A stretch of 64,000 bases of DNA from a virus. Shown here piece after piece: positions 24,126-31,171 of this stretch. Every line of letters begins with the position of its first letter. The first letter of the stretch is position 1. The position numbers and the translations under genes are program-made. The DNA is taken from the IMG/VR virus record IMGVR_UViG_3300034760_000060, positions 1-64,000 of that record. One strand, 5' to 3'. The notes beneath the pieces are model-generated. The model was not told where the DNA came from and did not search any database. It saw only the letters and a program-made list of their open reading frames with translations.

Positions 24126-24454
24126 GCGCGCCAACCGACCGCAAGCTGCTGGAGCAGGCCGCCAAGGCGGGTGGCGTCGCACTGTGGCCGCAAGGTGACG
24201 CATGGCGCGCCTATGGTAAGCACTACGGCTTTTTGCTGGCCAACGGGAGAGTGTTGTGGAATCCACTCACTGATGCCGGCGACCGCTACCGCCTAGCGCG
24301 CACGCTCGGCCTGAACATCGAGTTCGCTGACTGCCGCGTCTGGAAGCGCACACCTACCGGCATTCTCCAAGAGTTCTGGGGTTCGGATGCTGCCGGCGAC
24401 GACGATGCGCACGCCATTGTGCGGCTTGCGGCCGTGATCGGGCGGGCGCAATGA
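24122..24454 (+). CDS. Hypothetical phage protein
   Basis: 110 residues from the ATG at 24122 (ATGA). Text such as LLANGRVLWNPLTDAGDRYR and LARTLGLNIEF is typical of a small unassigned phage family in which a WNPL.DDGDALRLA motif recurs. No catalytic residues seen. Confidence 0.65.
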   Translation: MSAPTDRKLLEQAAKAGGVALWPQGDAWRAYGKHYGFLLANGRVLWNPLTDAGDRYRLARTLGLNIEFADCRVWKRTPTGILQEFWGSDAAGDDDAHAIVRLAAVIGRAQ

Positions 24455-24681
24455 TCGGCGCCCCAGCTTTCGCCCTGAGCCGCGAGCGCACGCTGCCGCA
24501 CTCGCTCGACAACAACGCCTGCTGCGAGTACTGCGGCTTCGACGCGGCAGAGGGCTATCACCAGCTCGTTTTGATAACGCCGGACCACCTGCAGGTCCGC
24601 ATGCCGGACTATGCGCGGTTCTGCGAGGAGCGCCGGAAGGTGATGCGCGAAGTAGTCGGAAATGAAAAAGCCCGGCTGTAA
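24451..24681 (+). CDS. Hypothetical protein with Cys cluster
   Basis: 76 residues; ACCEYCGFDAAEGYH supplies three Cys and a His for a metal site, and the rest is charged and helical. ATGA-coupled to the gene before. The coding region ends inside a terminator-like hairpin. Confidence 0.6.
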   Translation: MIGAPAFALSRERTLPHSLDNNACCEYCGFDAAEGYHQLVLITPDHLQVRMPDYARFCEERRKVMREVVGNEKARL

Positions 24682-24689
24682 CCGGGCTT
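24668..24689. terminator. Terminator-like hairpin
   Basis: AAGCCCGG (24668-24675) pairs with CCGGGCTT (24682-24689); the A run before it and short T-rich tail after it would let it act in either direction, better on the minus strand. It divides the small-gene block from the KilA-N gene. Confidence 0.55.
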
Positions 24690-24716
24690 AGTTTGAAACT
24701 TACCTATGGAGTAGGC

Positions 24717-25460
24717 ATGAACGAGATTGTACACCACAAGCATATTGACGTCGCCGGCGTCGCTATTGCGCAGGATCAGGCGGGGCGCTACTGCCTGAAC
24801 GATTTGCACAAGGCGGCGATGCTAGCTAAGAAGGCGACCGAATCACATCGACCCGGCAACTTCCTAAAAACGGCGGATGTTGTGAAGTTTGCTCAAGTTT
24901 TAAGCGATGCTACGAATGTAGCACCGGTCGAGACAATCAAGGGCGGCACACGTCAAGGTAGTTACGGCGTCGAATTGATCGTCATGCGTTACGCCGCTTG
25001 GATCGATCCCGCGTTCGAAGTCCAGGTGTACCAGACCTTCCAGGCCGCCGCGAATGGAACGCTGCAGAAGTTCATGGACGACCAGATCCGCGCGCAGTCC
25101 CGGCAAGCGGCCCGGCTGGAGGCGCCATATCTCACTGACGCCATCAAGCATCGCCGCAAGGTGCTGGGCAAGCCGACCGCGCACTACCACTTTTCCAATG
25201 AGTTCGACCTGATCAACCGGGTCGCGCTGGGCAAGTCGGCGAAGGCCTACCGCGAAGCGCACAGCATGACGTCAACAGAGGCAATCCGCGATCACCTGAC
25301 CCCGATGGAGATCCGTTGCATCGAGCACCTCCAGCGCGCCAACGCCACGATGATCGACCTGGGCTACGACTTCGAACAACGCAAGACCGAACTGCACAAG
25401 CTGTACGTGCTGCGCCACTCTGCCGGCCTGATGGCCGAAGTTGAAAGGATTGAATCATGA
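24717..25460 (+). CDS. KilA-N domain protein
   Basis: 247 residues from the ATG at 24717 with GGAG upstream. The KilA-N DNA-binding fold covers about 15-120: GRYCLNDLHKAA, SHRPGNFLKTADVVKFAQVL, GSYGVELIVMRYAAWIDPAF and FEVQVYQTFQAAANG. The C-terminal half is helical and basic. KilA-N proteins are common phage regulators or antirepressor-like factors of uncertain role. It begins a new block after the hairpin at 24668. Confidence 0.88.
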   Translation: MNEIVHHKHIDVAGVAIAQDQAGRYCLNDLHKAAMLAKKATESHRPGNFLKTADVVKFAQVLSDATNVAPVETIKGGTRQGSYGVELIVMRYAAWIDPAFEVQVYQTFQAAANGTLQKFMDDQIRAQSRQAARLEAPYLTDAIKHRRKVLGKPTAHYHFSNEFDLINRVALGKSAKAYREAHSMTSTEAIRDHLTPMEIRCIEHLQRANATMIDLGYDFEQRKTELHKLYVLRHSAGLMAEVERIES

Positions 25461-25876
25461 CTGCCGCCCGAACAACTGTTTTCTTCCACTCTGGCGGAAA
25501 GTCCCCTAACGGGCCAATCCTTCCCGTTGGTTGGTATTGCACCAGCAGCACTGGATTTGTCCCTATCGATCTGGTTATGCCAGGCGCCGTTGACAAGAAA
25601 GGCGGTCCCTTAATCAAGGTCGGCGCGCTTGCCGTAGACGCGCACTATGCGGTCGCCGCGATCCAATCGGCGAAGGGCCGCTACTACGCCCGCATTCGCA
25701 AGTTCGAAGAGATTTACGGGCATGTCGAAGGCAGGATTGACCCGGTCGACCCGAAGTACAAGGCAATCCGCAACTACACGCAACTCCAGTTCGCCGCGCT
25801 GCTTGAGGCTAAGCGCAAGGCCTACAACATTAAGCGCCGCCTGGAAAACGCCTGCCGGAAAGTGGGGAATGTATGA
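25457..25876 (+). CDS. Hypothetical protein
   Basis: 139 residues. The N-terminal half is strand/loop-like (TTVFFHSGGKSPNGPILPVG), the C-terminal half a basic helix (LLEAKRKAYNIKRRLENACR). No family recognised. Coupled by ATGA at both ends. Confidence 0.6.
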   Translation: MTAARTTVFFHSGGKSPNGPILPVGWYCTSSTGFVPIDLVMPGAVDKKGGPLIKVGALAVDAHYAVAAIQSAKGRYYARIRKFEEIYGHVEGRIDPVDPKYKAIRNYTQLQFAALLEAKRKAYNIKRRLENACRKVGNV

Positions 25877-26109
25877 CGAACCCATGCATCCATCACCAGG
25901 GCAAGGTACTCATCCGCGAGATTTCTCACGCGTTTGCGCAAGAGCACTCCGGGCGGGACAAGAAGCTGATCGCATGGCGCTTGGCGGACCTGGCCAAGAT
26001 CGAGAAAGCGCCGGGCACCAAGTTCCAGGATCTGGTCGATGACGAGCCCGATGCGCGCTATGCGCTGCGCGAGGTTGCTGATTCCCTGATCGCAAAGGGG
26101 CACCCATGA
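25873..26109 (+). CDS. Hypothetical protein
   Basis: 78 residues, helical and charged (GRDKKLIAWRLADLAKIEKA). It contains His/Cys at the start (CIHHQGK) but no complete zinc site. ATGA-coupled to both neighbours. Function unknown. Confidence 0.55.
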   Translation: MTNPCIHHQGKVLIREISHAFAQEHSGRDKKLIAWRLADLAKIEKAPGTKFQDLVDDEPDARYALREVADSLIAKGHP

Positions 26110-26633
26110 CCGCGCCAAAATTAGCAATCCCTCGCCCATCACGTAGCGAGAACATGAAGCGTTTGATTGCCGCTTTGCGCCACGGGCGAATGAATCGGTA
26201 CGAAGCTGCGGAAATGATGAAAGTCTCGCCGGAGAACGCAGGCAAATACCTGTGCGAACTGAAGCGCGATGGTATTGCGGCTTTCGCTGGCGCGGACGTC
26301 ATGAATCGGGGAGGGTACAAGCGCACGGCCTACGTGCTTGTGCCCAACGAGCAAAAGATCCGGTGGTATCTCGCCAGCCTCGATGTTCCGGAGAAGCCAG
26401 CTGTTCGTCAGGCGCGGCTGATCGCTGACCGGGTCCGTCGGGAGGCGCGAGCCGCGACGCCGCGCGTAGAAACCACGAAGATCGACCCGCTAGCCCTGCC
26501 GGCCAAGTTCTTCAAGCCATCGGCCGATCTCGCGCCGCCCGCCGAGCGCATCGAGCGCGCGCCGGCCAAGCCGACCGGCTTCGCGGCCCTGGCTACCGTC
26601 CGTTTCCAGCTGGCCAGCGAGGTATGCGCATGA
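26106..26633 (+). CDS. Winged-helix DNA-binding protein
   Basis: 175 residues. Residues about 15-75 form a winged helix: MKRLIAALRHGRMNRYEAAE, MMKVSPENAGKYLCELKRDG and a hydrophobic wing (RTAYVLV). The rest is Pro/Ala/Arg-rich and probably flexible. Likely a phage transcription or replication-associated DNA-binding protein; the target is not visible. Confidence 0.65.
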   Translation: MTAPKLAIPRPSRSENMKRLIAALRHGRMNRYEAAEMMKVSPENAGKYLCELKRDGIAAFAGADVMNRGGYKRTAYVLVPNEQKIRWYLASLDVPEKPAVRQARLIADRVRREARAATPRVETTKIDPLALPAKFFKPSADLAPPAERIERAPAKPTGFAALATVRFQLASEVCA

Positions 26634-27187
26634 TCGCCGTTACCCTCCACGGCGCCCACGCCACCCGCGACAGCTGGAACGCAATCCGCCCGCACCTGGG
26701 CGAAACAATCGACCTTAGCTATGACGTTGCTGAAGGCTTCGACGCCATCACTACGCGCCTCACGTCCGAGCTTGCTGCGGTCGACGGGCCGATCGGGCTT
26801 ATCGCCCACAGCCAGGGCGGCAACCTGGCGCTGGCCCTGGCAGACCGGCTGGGCGATCGAGTTCGCGGCGCGGTGTCGATGTGCAGCCCGTTCGGCGGAA
26901 GCGCGGCGGCGGCAATCCTGCCGTTCCTCGCGCCGCTCTACCACCCGCAGCTGATGCGCGACATCCACCCGCGCAGCCTGCCTATCAGCCGGGGCCGCGC
27001 GATCAAATTGCGCTGCCCGTGGACGCAGATTGTCGCAACCGAGGACCGGATCGTATCGCGCATCTCGGCCGAGAGCCGGAGCGACATGCGGATCGTGCGC
27101 GTCGCCACGACTCATACCGAGGTTCTTTTGAATGCCGAGGCGCTGGATGTTATCCGCGCCGCGGTGGCGCAGTGGGGTGAGCAATGA
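26630..27187 (+). CDS. Alpha/beta hydrolase
   Basis: 185 residues from the ATG at 26630 (ATGA overlap, GAGG upstream). Lipase-like core: LHGAHATRDSW (oxyanion region), nucleophile elbow IAHSQGGNLALAL with Ser61, acid Asp139 (ATEDRIV) and His162 (TTHTEV). It is shorter than typical esterases (250+) because the cap is missing. No signal peptide, so it acts in the cytoplasm. Substrate unknown. Such enzymes are unusual in a phage early operon. Confidence 0.8.
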   Translation: MIAVTLHGAHATRDSWNAIRPHLGETIDLSYDVAEGFDAITTRLTSELAAVDGPIGLIAHSQGGNLALALADRLGDRVRGAVSMCSPFGGSAAAAILPFLAPLYHPQLMRDIHPRSLPISRGRAIKLRCPWTQIVATEDRIVSRISAESRSDMRIVRVATTHTEVLLNAEALDVIRAAVAQWGEQ

Positions 27188-27270
27188 AAGCAATCGACCT
27201 TTTCGCCGGGGCTGGCGGTTTCAGTACCGACCCGCGCCAGCTCGTGCTGCCTGATGAGGTGCTGCCGTGA
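27184..27270 (+). pseudogene. Remnant of a cytosine methyltransferase
   Basis: 28 codons: KAIDLFAGAGGFST is exactly the N-terminal SAM-binding motif I of C5-cytosine methyltransferases, followed by 13 unrelated or C-terminal residues and a stop. The body, including the PC catalytic motif, is missing, so a deletion has joined start and end. It still has coupled ATGA/GTGA junctions to both neighbours, so it is probably translated as a dead peptide that preserves coupling. Confidence 0.7.
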
Positions 27271-28349
27271 CCGCCTACTACAACGAAATCGACCCGTACG
27301 CCGCCCAATGGCTGCGCAACCTGATCACCGCCGGGCACATCGCTGACGGCGTGGTCGACACCAGGAGCATTGAAGATGTACAGCCCGACGACCTGCGAGA
27401 GTTCACCCAGTGCCATTTCTTTGCCGGCGTCGGCGTTTGGTCGCATGCCCTCCGCGCCACGGGGTGGGGTGATGATCGACCTGTTTGGACCGGTTCCTGT
27501 CCTTGCCAACCTTTCAGCCAGGCAGGCGAAGGCGCTGGGTTTGCTGACGAGCGGCACCTGTGGCCTGCCTTCCACCACCTCACCAAAGAGCTGCGCCCTT
27601 CAGCGGTCCTTGGAGAGCAGGTTGCGAGCAGCCACGTCGACGCTTGGATCGACCTTGTACACGCTGACCTGGAAGGCATGGGTTACACCTTCGGGGCAAT
27701 CCCGTTCCCGTCTGCGGGCATCGGTGCGCCGCACATCCGAGACCGGCTGTACTGGGCGGGCACCATGGCCGACGCCGTCGAAGGCAAACGGGGACGGCGG
27801 GCAAACAATGGGGCATTGCTCGGCGACCGGACGGCGACCGGACGGGACCAAGTCGCAGGTGACGTTGAACGGGGTGGCAGCGCTGGCGGGCTGGCCTACG
27901 CCGGGGGCGGCGTTAGTGGATCACAAGCCACAACCACCGATCATTGGGAGCCGAAAGCCAACGGACCCGCAGATCGGGCTGGCGGACGTAGCGTTCTACC
28001 TGGCCGGGTGGCCGACGCCGAGTGCGAGCGACGGGAACGGGGGCAAGGGTTTCCGGCCAGGGGTATCGATGACTGGGCGCATGCCGGACGGCTCGAAGAT
28101 AACGATGGACCTGTCGGCCGCGACGAAACTGGCGTTCTACGAACTGAGCGGGCCGGTCCGACTAACGGCCTCTGGCGAGATGCTGACTGGCTCGCATGCA
28201 CAGATGGAAAGTGGCGGCCAGTTGAACCCGGCACATTCCCGCTGGCTCATGGGGCTGCCAGCCGCGTGGGACGACTGCGCGCCTACGGAAACGCTATCAA
28301 TGCTGAAGCGGCTCGCGTCTGGATCGAAGCCGTGATGGAGGGCGTATGA
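27267..28349 (+). CDS. C5-cytosine DNA methyltransferase
   Basis: 360 residues, GTG start coupled to the remnant before it, GAGG upstream. Motifs: [12 protein letters not shown] (51-62, motif I), [14 protein letters not shown] with catalytic Cys80 (motif IV), VLGEQVAS (114-121, motif VI in place of ENV), [12 protein letters not shown] (154-165, motif VIII) and [13 protein letters not shown] near the end (motif X). A segment that usually follows motif I ([18 protein letters not shown]) precedes it, as in a known phage subgroup. It would methylate cytosine in phage DNA, probably against restriction. A second frame inside it is also protein-like. Confidence 0.9.
   Translation: MTAYYNEIDPYAAQWLRNLITAGHIADGVVDTRSIEDVQPDDLREFTQCHFFAGVGVWSHALRATGWGDDRPVWTGSCPCQPFSQAGEGAGFADERHLWPAFHHLTKELRPSAVLGEQVASSHVDAWIDLVHADLEGMGYTFGAIPFPSAGIGAPHIRDRLYWAGTMADAVEGKRGRRANNGALLGDRTATGRDQVAGDVERGGSAGGLAYAGGGVSGSQATTTDHWEPKANGPADRAGGRSVLPGRVADAECERRERGQGFPARGIDDWAHAGRLEDNDGPVGRDETGVLRTERAGPTNGLWRDADWLACTDGKWRPVEPGTFPLAHGAASRVGRLRAYGNAINAEAARVWIEAVMEGV
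27472..28335 (+). CDS. Protein overprinted inside the methyltransferase gene
   Basis: 287 residues in the +1 frame relative to the methyltransferase, fully nested in it. Start [20 protein letters not shown] after a G-rich site; then [30 protein letters not shown], two WPTPS motifs (repeat-like), and the ending [25 protein letters not shown] know this text as a recurring phage protein often annotated as methyltransferase-associated. Whether it is a separate product or an ancient frame partner cannot be decided here. Confidence 0.6.
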   Translation: MIDLFGPVPVLANLSARQAKALGLLTSGTCGLPSTTSPKSCALQRSLESRLRAATSTLGSTLYTLTWKAWVTPSGQSRSRLRASVRRTSETGCTGRAPWPTPSKANGDGGQTMGHCSATGRRPDGTKSQVTLNGVAALAGWPTPGAALVDHKPQPPIIGSRKPTDPQIGLADVAFYLAGWPTPSASDGNGGKGFRPGVSMTGRMPDGSKITMDLSAATKLAFYELSGPVRLTASGEMLTGSHAQMESGGQLNPAHSRWLMGLPAAWDDCAPTETLSMLKRLASGSKP

Positions 28350-28351
28350 AA

Positions 28352-28948
28352 TCAGCATCTACTTGCTATTTGCGCAATGCAAAGGTCAGAGCCATCTTTC
28401 GCAAGCTTCAGCGCGTCGTCAACGGCCGTATTGGTTGCAGCGCTGCGGGTATCAATATTTTGCCTGGGGGCTTCAATCTGTTGCCGCCACAGGCCATATC
28501 CCAAGGAGATTGTCGGAATTTCTTGCTGAAGCCCATGGCAAATCAGGACCAGATCTTCGTGGGGCATGTCAACAGGGGCTACCGAGCCGAGCAATTTTTC
28601 GCAGTCGTTCAGCAGTGTCTCGAAATTCTCGGGAGGCATTTGAAAGACATTGTTGGCACGCGCTGCGGCCAAATTGCTGATCGTCGTTTCGGTTTTGGTG
28701 AGAATCGCAAGAACGATCTTGAAGCGCTGCCGCTCGTCCGCCGCACGCCTAGCGTTTTCTGCATTGCGTTCGTTCACATGCTGTCCATTCGCAATCGCAA
28801 ACGCCCCACCAATGGCAGCCATGGAGCCGATCGCCTGAACCCAGCTGGCCCACTCGCCAGCGTTCAAACCAAACATCAATCCGGTATTGCTCGTGGCTAT
28901 CAGCACTGCTGCAACCAACGAGTATTGGATGCTTCGGCGAATTTGCAT
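28352..28948 (-). CDS. Membrane protein, minus strand in rightward operon
   Basis: 198 residues from the ATG at 28948 with AAGGG at good distance. Two membrane helices near the N-terminus (YSLVAAVLIATSNTGLMFG and WVQAIGSMAAIGGAFAIA), then a charged cytoplasmic coiled region (ENARRAADERQRFKIVL) and a helical end. Composition is less GC-rich than its neighbours. Orientation against the operon suggests its own promoter and a lysogenic or defence-type role. No family recognised. Confidence 0.65.
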   Translation of the reverse strand: MQIRRSIQYSLVAAVLIATSNTGLMFGLNAGEWASWVQAIGSMAAIGGAFAIANGQHVNERNAENARRAADERQRFKIVLAILTKTETTISNLAAARANNVFQMPPENFETLLNDCEKLLGSVAPVDMPHEDLVLICHGLQQEIPTISLGYGLWRQQIEAPRQNIDTRSAATNTAVDDALKLAKDGSDLCIAQIASRC

Positions 28949-28977
28949 ATCAGCCCTTATCAAACAGGAATCCTACC

Positions 28978-29169
28978 ATGTCACTAGGCCACGCCCCTAA
29001 CGACCGCTACCGCGCGGCGACGCAGCAGATTATCCCGGTGAGCACATCGAAGCGCATGACGTGCTCGTGCTGTAAAAATTTCAAGTCGATTGGCCAGTTC
29101 CCAGTAGGTCAGGACGTGTGTGTGAAGTGCAATCCACAGCCAGCAGGCTGGAGAAGGGGAGGGATTTGA
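28978..29169 (+). CDS. Small zinc-ribbon-like protein
   Basis: 63 residues. CSCCKNFKSIGQFPVGQDVC-VKC gives two CxxC-type pairs, a minimal zinc ribbon. AGGA precedes the ATG. Function unknown; such tiny zinc proteins are frequent in phage early regions. Confidence 0.6.
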   Translation: MSLGHAPNDRYRAATQQIIPVSTSKRMTCSCCKNFKSIGQFPVGQDVCVKCNPQPAGWRRGGI

Positions 29170-29170
29170 C

Positions 29171-29452
29171 ATGAAAGCGATACACAAATATCAACTGGGC
29201 ATGGCCGAGCAAGCGAGCGTGATGATGCCAGAGGGCGCTGTTGTGATCCGCGTTGATGGCATCGATGGCTTCCTTTGGCTCTGGGCGGTAGTCGACACCG
29301 ATGCACCAATGATCAAGCGGGACTTTCTGCTGTTCAAAACTGGTGCGTCAATGCCGGCCGACATTTTGCAAACGCACTGCTACCTGGGCTGCGGGGGAAT
29401 CTTCGTCCAGATGGAATTGATGATGTACGTATGGGAGGATGCAAATGTTTAG
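29171..29452 (+). CDS. DUF7352-like phage protein
   Basis: 93 residues: KAIHKYQLGMAEQASVMMPE, then a beta-rich body (VVIRVDGIDGFLWLWAVVD) and FKTGASMPADILQTHCYLG. This is a widespread phage family that often starts MKxIHKYxL; the function is not known. Its end overlaps the next gene by 8 bp. Confidence 0.75.
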   Translation: MKAIHKYQLGMAEQASVMMPEGAVVIRVDGIDGFLWLWAVVDTDAPMIKRDFLLFKTGASMPADILQTHCYLGCGGIFVQMELMMYVWEDANV

Positions 29453-30047
29453 CCGCGAACCCTTGTTTTTGGGTCGATTTGTCATCGATTGCCCCGAACT
29501 TATGTTCGTGCAGTACATGCCGATCGCTATGCCCGGAACTGAACTTCGAATCCCGAAAAACCTGTGGTGTTTTGCAGGATTGATAGAGCAAGCGGAATGC
29601 CGCGCTTCGGATGAGCAGTACATCTACCTGACGGCCAAACGCCTTTTCGTCGGGCCGCACTGCCTTGGCAATCGGCCTGGGTGGCACACAGACGGCTTCG
29701 GCACCGACGACATCAACTACATCTGGTCCGATACGCTCCCCACTGAGTTCTGTGTTGGGCAGCGATTCGATCTGTCCGACGACCACGACATTTCCTTGGC
29801 TCAGATGGCGCAGCAAGCGTCGCCAGAGAACTTTCGCACGTATGCGCCGGGCTCTCTACTGCAACTCGATAGCACGATTGTTCACCGTGCCGCTCAGCCG
29901 GTGAGCGAAGGCTACCGTACCTTCGTGAAGGTTTCCGTGTCGCGCCATCAATACAACCTCATTGGCAACGCACACAACTACCTCTTCGACTACGAATGGC
30001 CGATGGTCGAGCGCCAGGCTAGCCGCAACCATCCTATCGGGGCTTGA
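29445..30047 (+). CDS. Putative Fe(II)/2-oxoglutarate dioxygenase
   Basis: 200 residues from the ATG at 29445 (GGAGG at 7 bp). The pattern of the dioxygenase cupin is present: H81-T-D83 in PGWHTDGFG, distal His147 in DSTIVHRAAQPV and Arg158, 11 residues later, in GYRTFVKVSVS, as needed for iron and 2-oxoglutarate. The surrounding stretch RLFVGPHCLGNRPGW and the ending YNLIGNAHNYLFDYEW recur in a phage family I know only as uncharacterised. Possible substrates are DNA bases, given the methyltransferases on both sides, or a small metabolite. Confidence 0.6.
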   Translation: MFSREPLFLGRFVIDCPELMFVQYMPIAMPGTELRIPKNLWCFAGLIEQAECRASDEQYIYLTAKRLFVGPHCLGNRPGWHTDGFGTDDINYIWSDTLPTEFCVGQRFDLSDDHDISLAQMAQQASPENFRTYAPGSLLQLDSTIVHRAAQPVSEGYRTFVKVSVSRHQYNLIGNAHNYLFDYEWPMVERQASRNHPIGA

Positions 30048-30048
30048 C

Positions 30049-30366
30049 ATGAGCACGACAAAAGAAATCCAAAAGCTCTATTCGGTCACGGTGACGGTCA
30101 CCGCGGTAATTCTCGCGACGAGTGAGCGCAGCGCTGAGAGTGCATTCAGAAGCGCGCAGAGCGAAATTCTCAGCGACTACAGCGGCGACGTTTGGACCGA
30201 CTGCGAGGTTAAAAATGCCGCCGACTTGCCTCCTGGTTGGGATGAGGAATGTTTGCCATACGGGACCAAGGTTCAGCACACGATTGGTCAATGGCTCGAC
30301 CTAGCGCCGCCCGAGGTAGTTCGTGACACCAAGACCATCGACATGTTCGCTGGGGTGGCGCCGTGA
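30049..30366 (+). CDS. Hypothetical protein
   Basis: 105 residues from the ATG at 30049. Strand-rich first half (YSVTVTVTAVILATSERSAE) with a helix (SAFRSAQSEILSDY), then an acidic loop region. Typical small phage protein without assigned role; two bases separate it from the dioxygenase-like gene, so they are likely co-translated. Confidence 0.6.
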   Translation: MSTTKEIQKLYSVTVTVTAVILATSERSAESAFRSAQSEILSDYSGDVWTDCEVKNAADLPPGWDEECLPYGTKVQHTIGQWLDLAPPEVVRDTKTIDMFAGVAP

Positions 30367-30368
30367 CT

Positions 30369-30596
30369 CTATCGCTCGTCCACTTTGGTATCAATCAAAG
30401 CTTTGGCAGACGAATTCATGTTTTCGATGGCGAGTTCGACGGTTCCAAATTCGAGCGGGCCATCAGTTCGGTAGACCATTCGACCGAAAGGGGTCTCTTC
30501 GTGAATGGAATAGGCACCGTTAAATTTACCGCTTGGCAAGACGTGCGGGTGACCAACGGCAATGTACCCGCGGTGCGCAAAAGTCGGAAGGTTCAT
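30369..30596 (-). CDS. Minus-strand small protein
   Basis: 75 residues with GGAG before the ATG at 30596. HRGYIAVGHPHVLPSGKFNG, AYSIHEETPFGRM and a C-terminal helix (ELAIENMNSSAKALID) give a small alpha/beta fold of a recurrent uncharacterised type. A plus-strand frame covers the same DNA (GTG start at 30363) but its sequence is less protein-like, so I prefer the minus gene. Confidence 0.6.
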   Translation of the reverse strand: MNLPTFAHRGYIAVGHPHVLPSGKFNGAYSIHEETPFGRMVYRTDGPLEFGTVELAIENMNSSAKALIDTKVDER

Positions 30597-30631
30597 GACC
30601 GCTCCATAAATTATCGAAATGGAATCCTACC

Positions 30632-31171
30632 ATGATGCGCCGCGCACCGATGAAACAAGGGGTAGGCCTGAAGCGCACGGCGTTCAAGCAGAAGGCGCCG
30701 TCGACCAGCACCGGGACCCTGCGCGTCGCCGCGGCGGAGCGCAAGGCCCCGGCCAGAAAAGCGGCGATGAAGTCGAAGCAGCGCGCCGTGAGCGCCGACG
30801 AAAAGCTGATGTGGGATCGGCTAGCCCAGCTGGGCTGCGTGGCATGCATGAAGGACGGGCACTACAACCCGCACGTCAGCATCCATCACGTCGACGGCCG
30901 GACGAAGCCGGGATGCCACAAGCTTGTGCTCCCGCTGTGCGGACCGCACCACCAGGACGACGGCTCGGGCGCGATCGCCGTGCACCCGTGGAAAGCCAGG
31001 TTCGAGGCGCGCTACGGCAGCCAGGTCGAATTGATGGCGCTGTGCCAGCACCTTTTATCAAGCAAGAAAAGCGAGTCCGCATCGGTTGCAGCCGGCACGG
31101 ACTCTGATCAAACAATACCTAGGGGCACTATCTTGACTAAAACGAATGTTAGCACGTGGGTGGAATCATGA
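30632..31171 (+). CDS. Ref-like RecA-dependent nuclease
   Basis: 179 residues. A basic, disordered N-terminus (about 1-55) is followed by a Ref-type HNH variant: LGCVACMKDG (68-77), SIHHVDGRTKPGCHKL (83-98), LPLCGPHHQDDG (100-111) and HPWKARFEARYG (118-129). Phage P1 Ref cuts DNA at RecA-bound displacement loops and stimulates recombination. Here it adjoins methyltransferase genes; the C-terminal 40 residues are Ser/Thr-rich and extra. Confidence 0.85.
   Translation: MMRRAPMKQGVGLKRTAFKQKAPSTSTGTLRVAAAERKAPARKAAMKSKQRAVSADEKLMWDRLAQLGCVACMKDGHYNPHVSIHHVDGRTKPGCHKLVLPLCGPHHQDDGSGAIAVHPWKARFEARYGSQVELMALCQHLLSSKKSESASVAAGTDSDQTIPRGTILTKTNVSTWVES

Noticed and set aside
30363-30635. 90-codon plus frame with GTG start
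   Set aside because: Overlaps the better supported minus gene at 30369-30596, which has an ATG, a GGAG site and more protein-like text.
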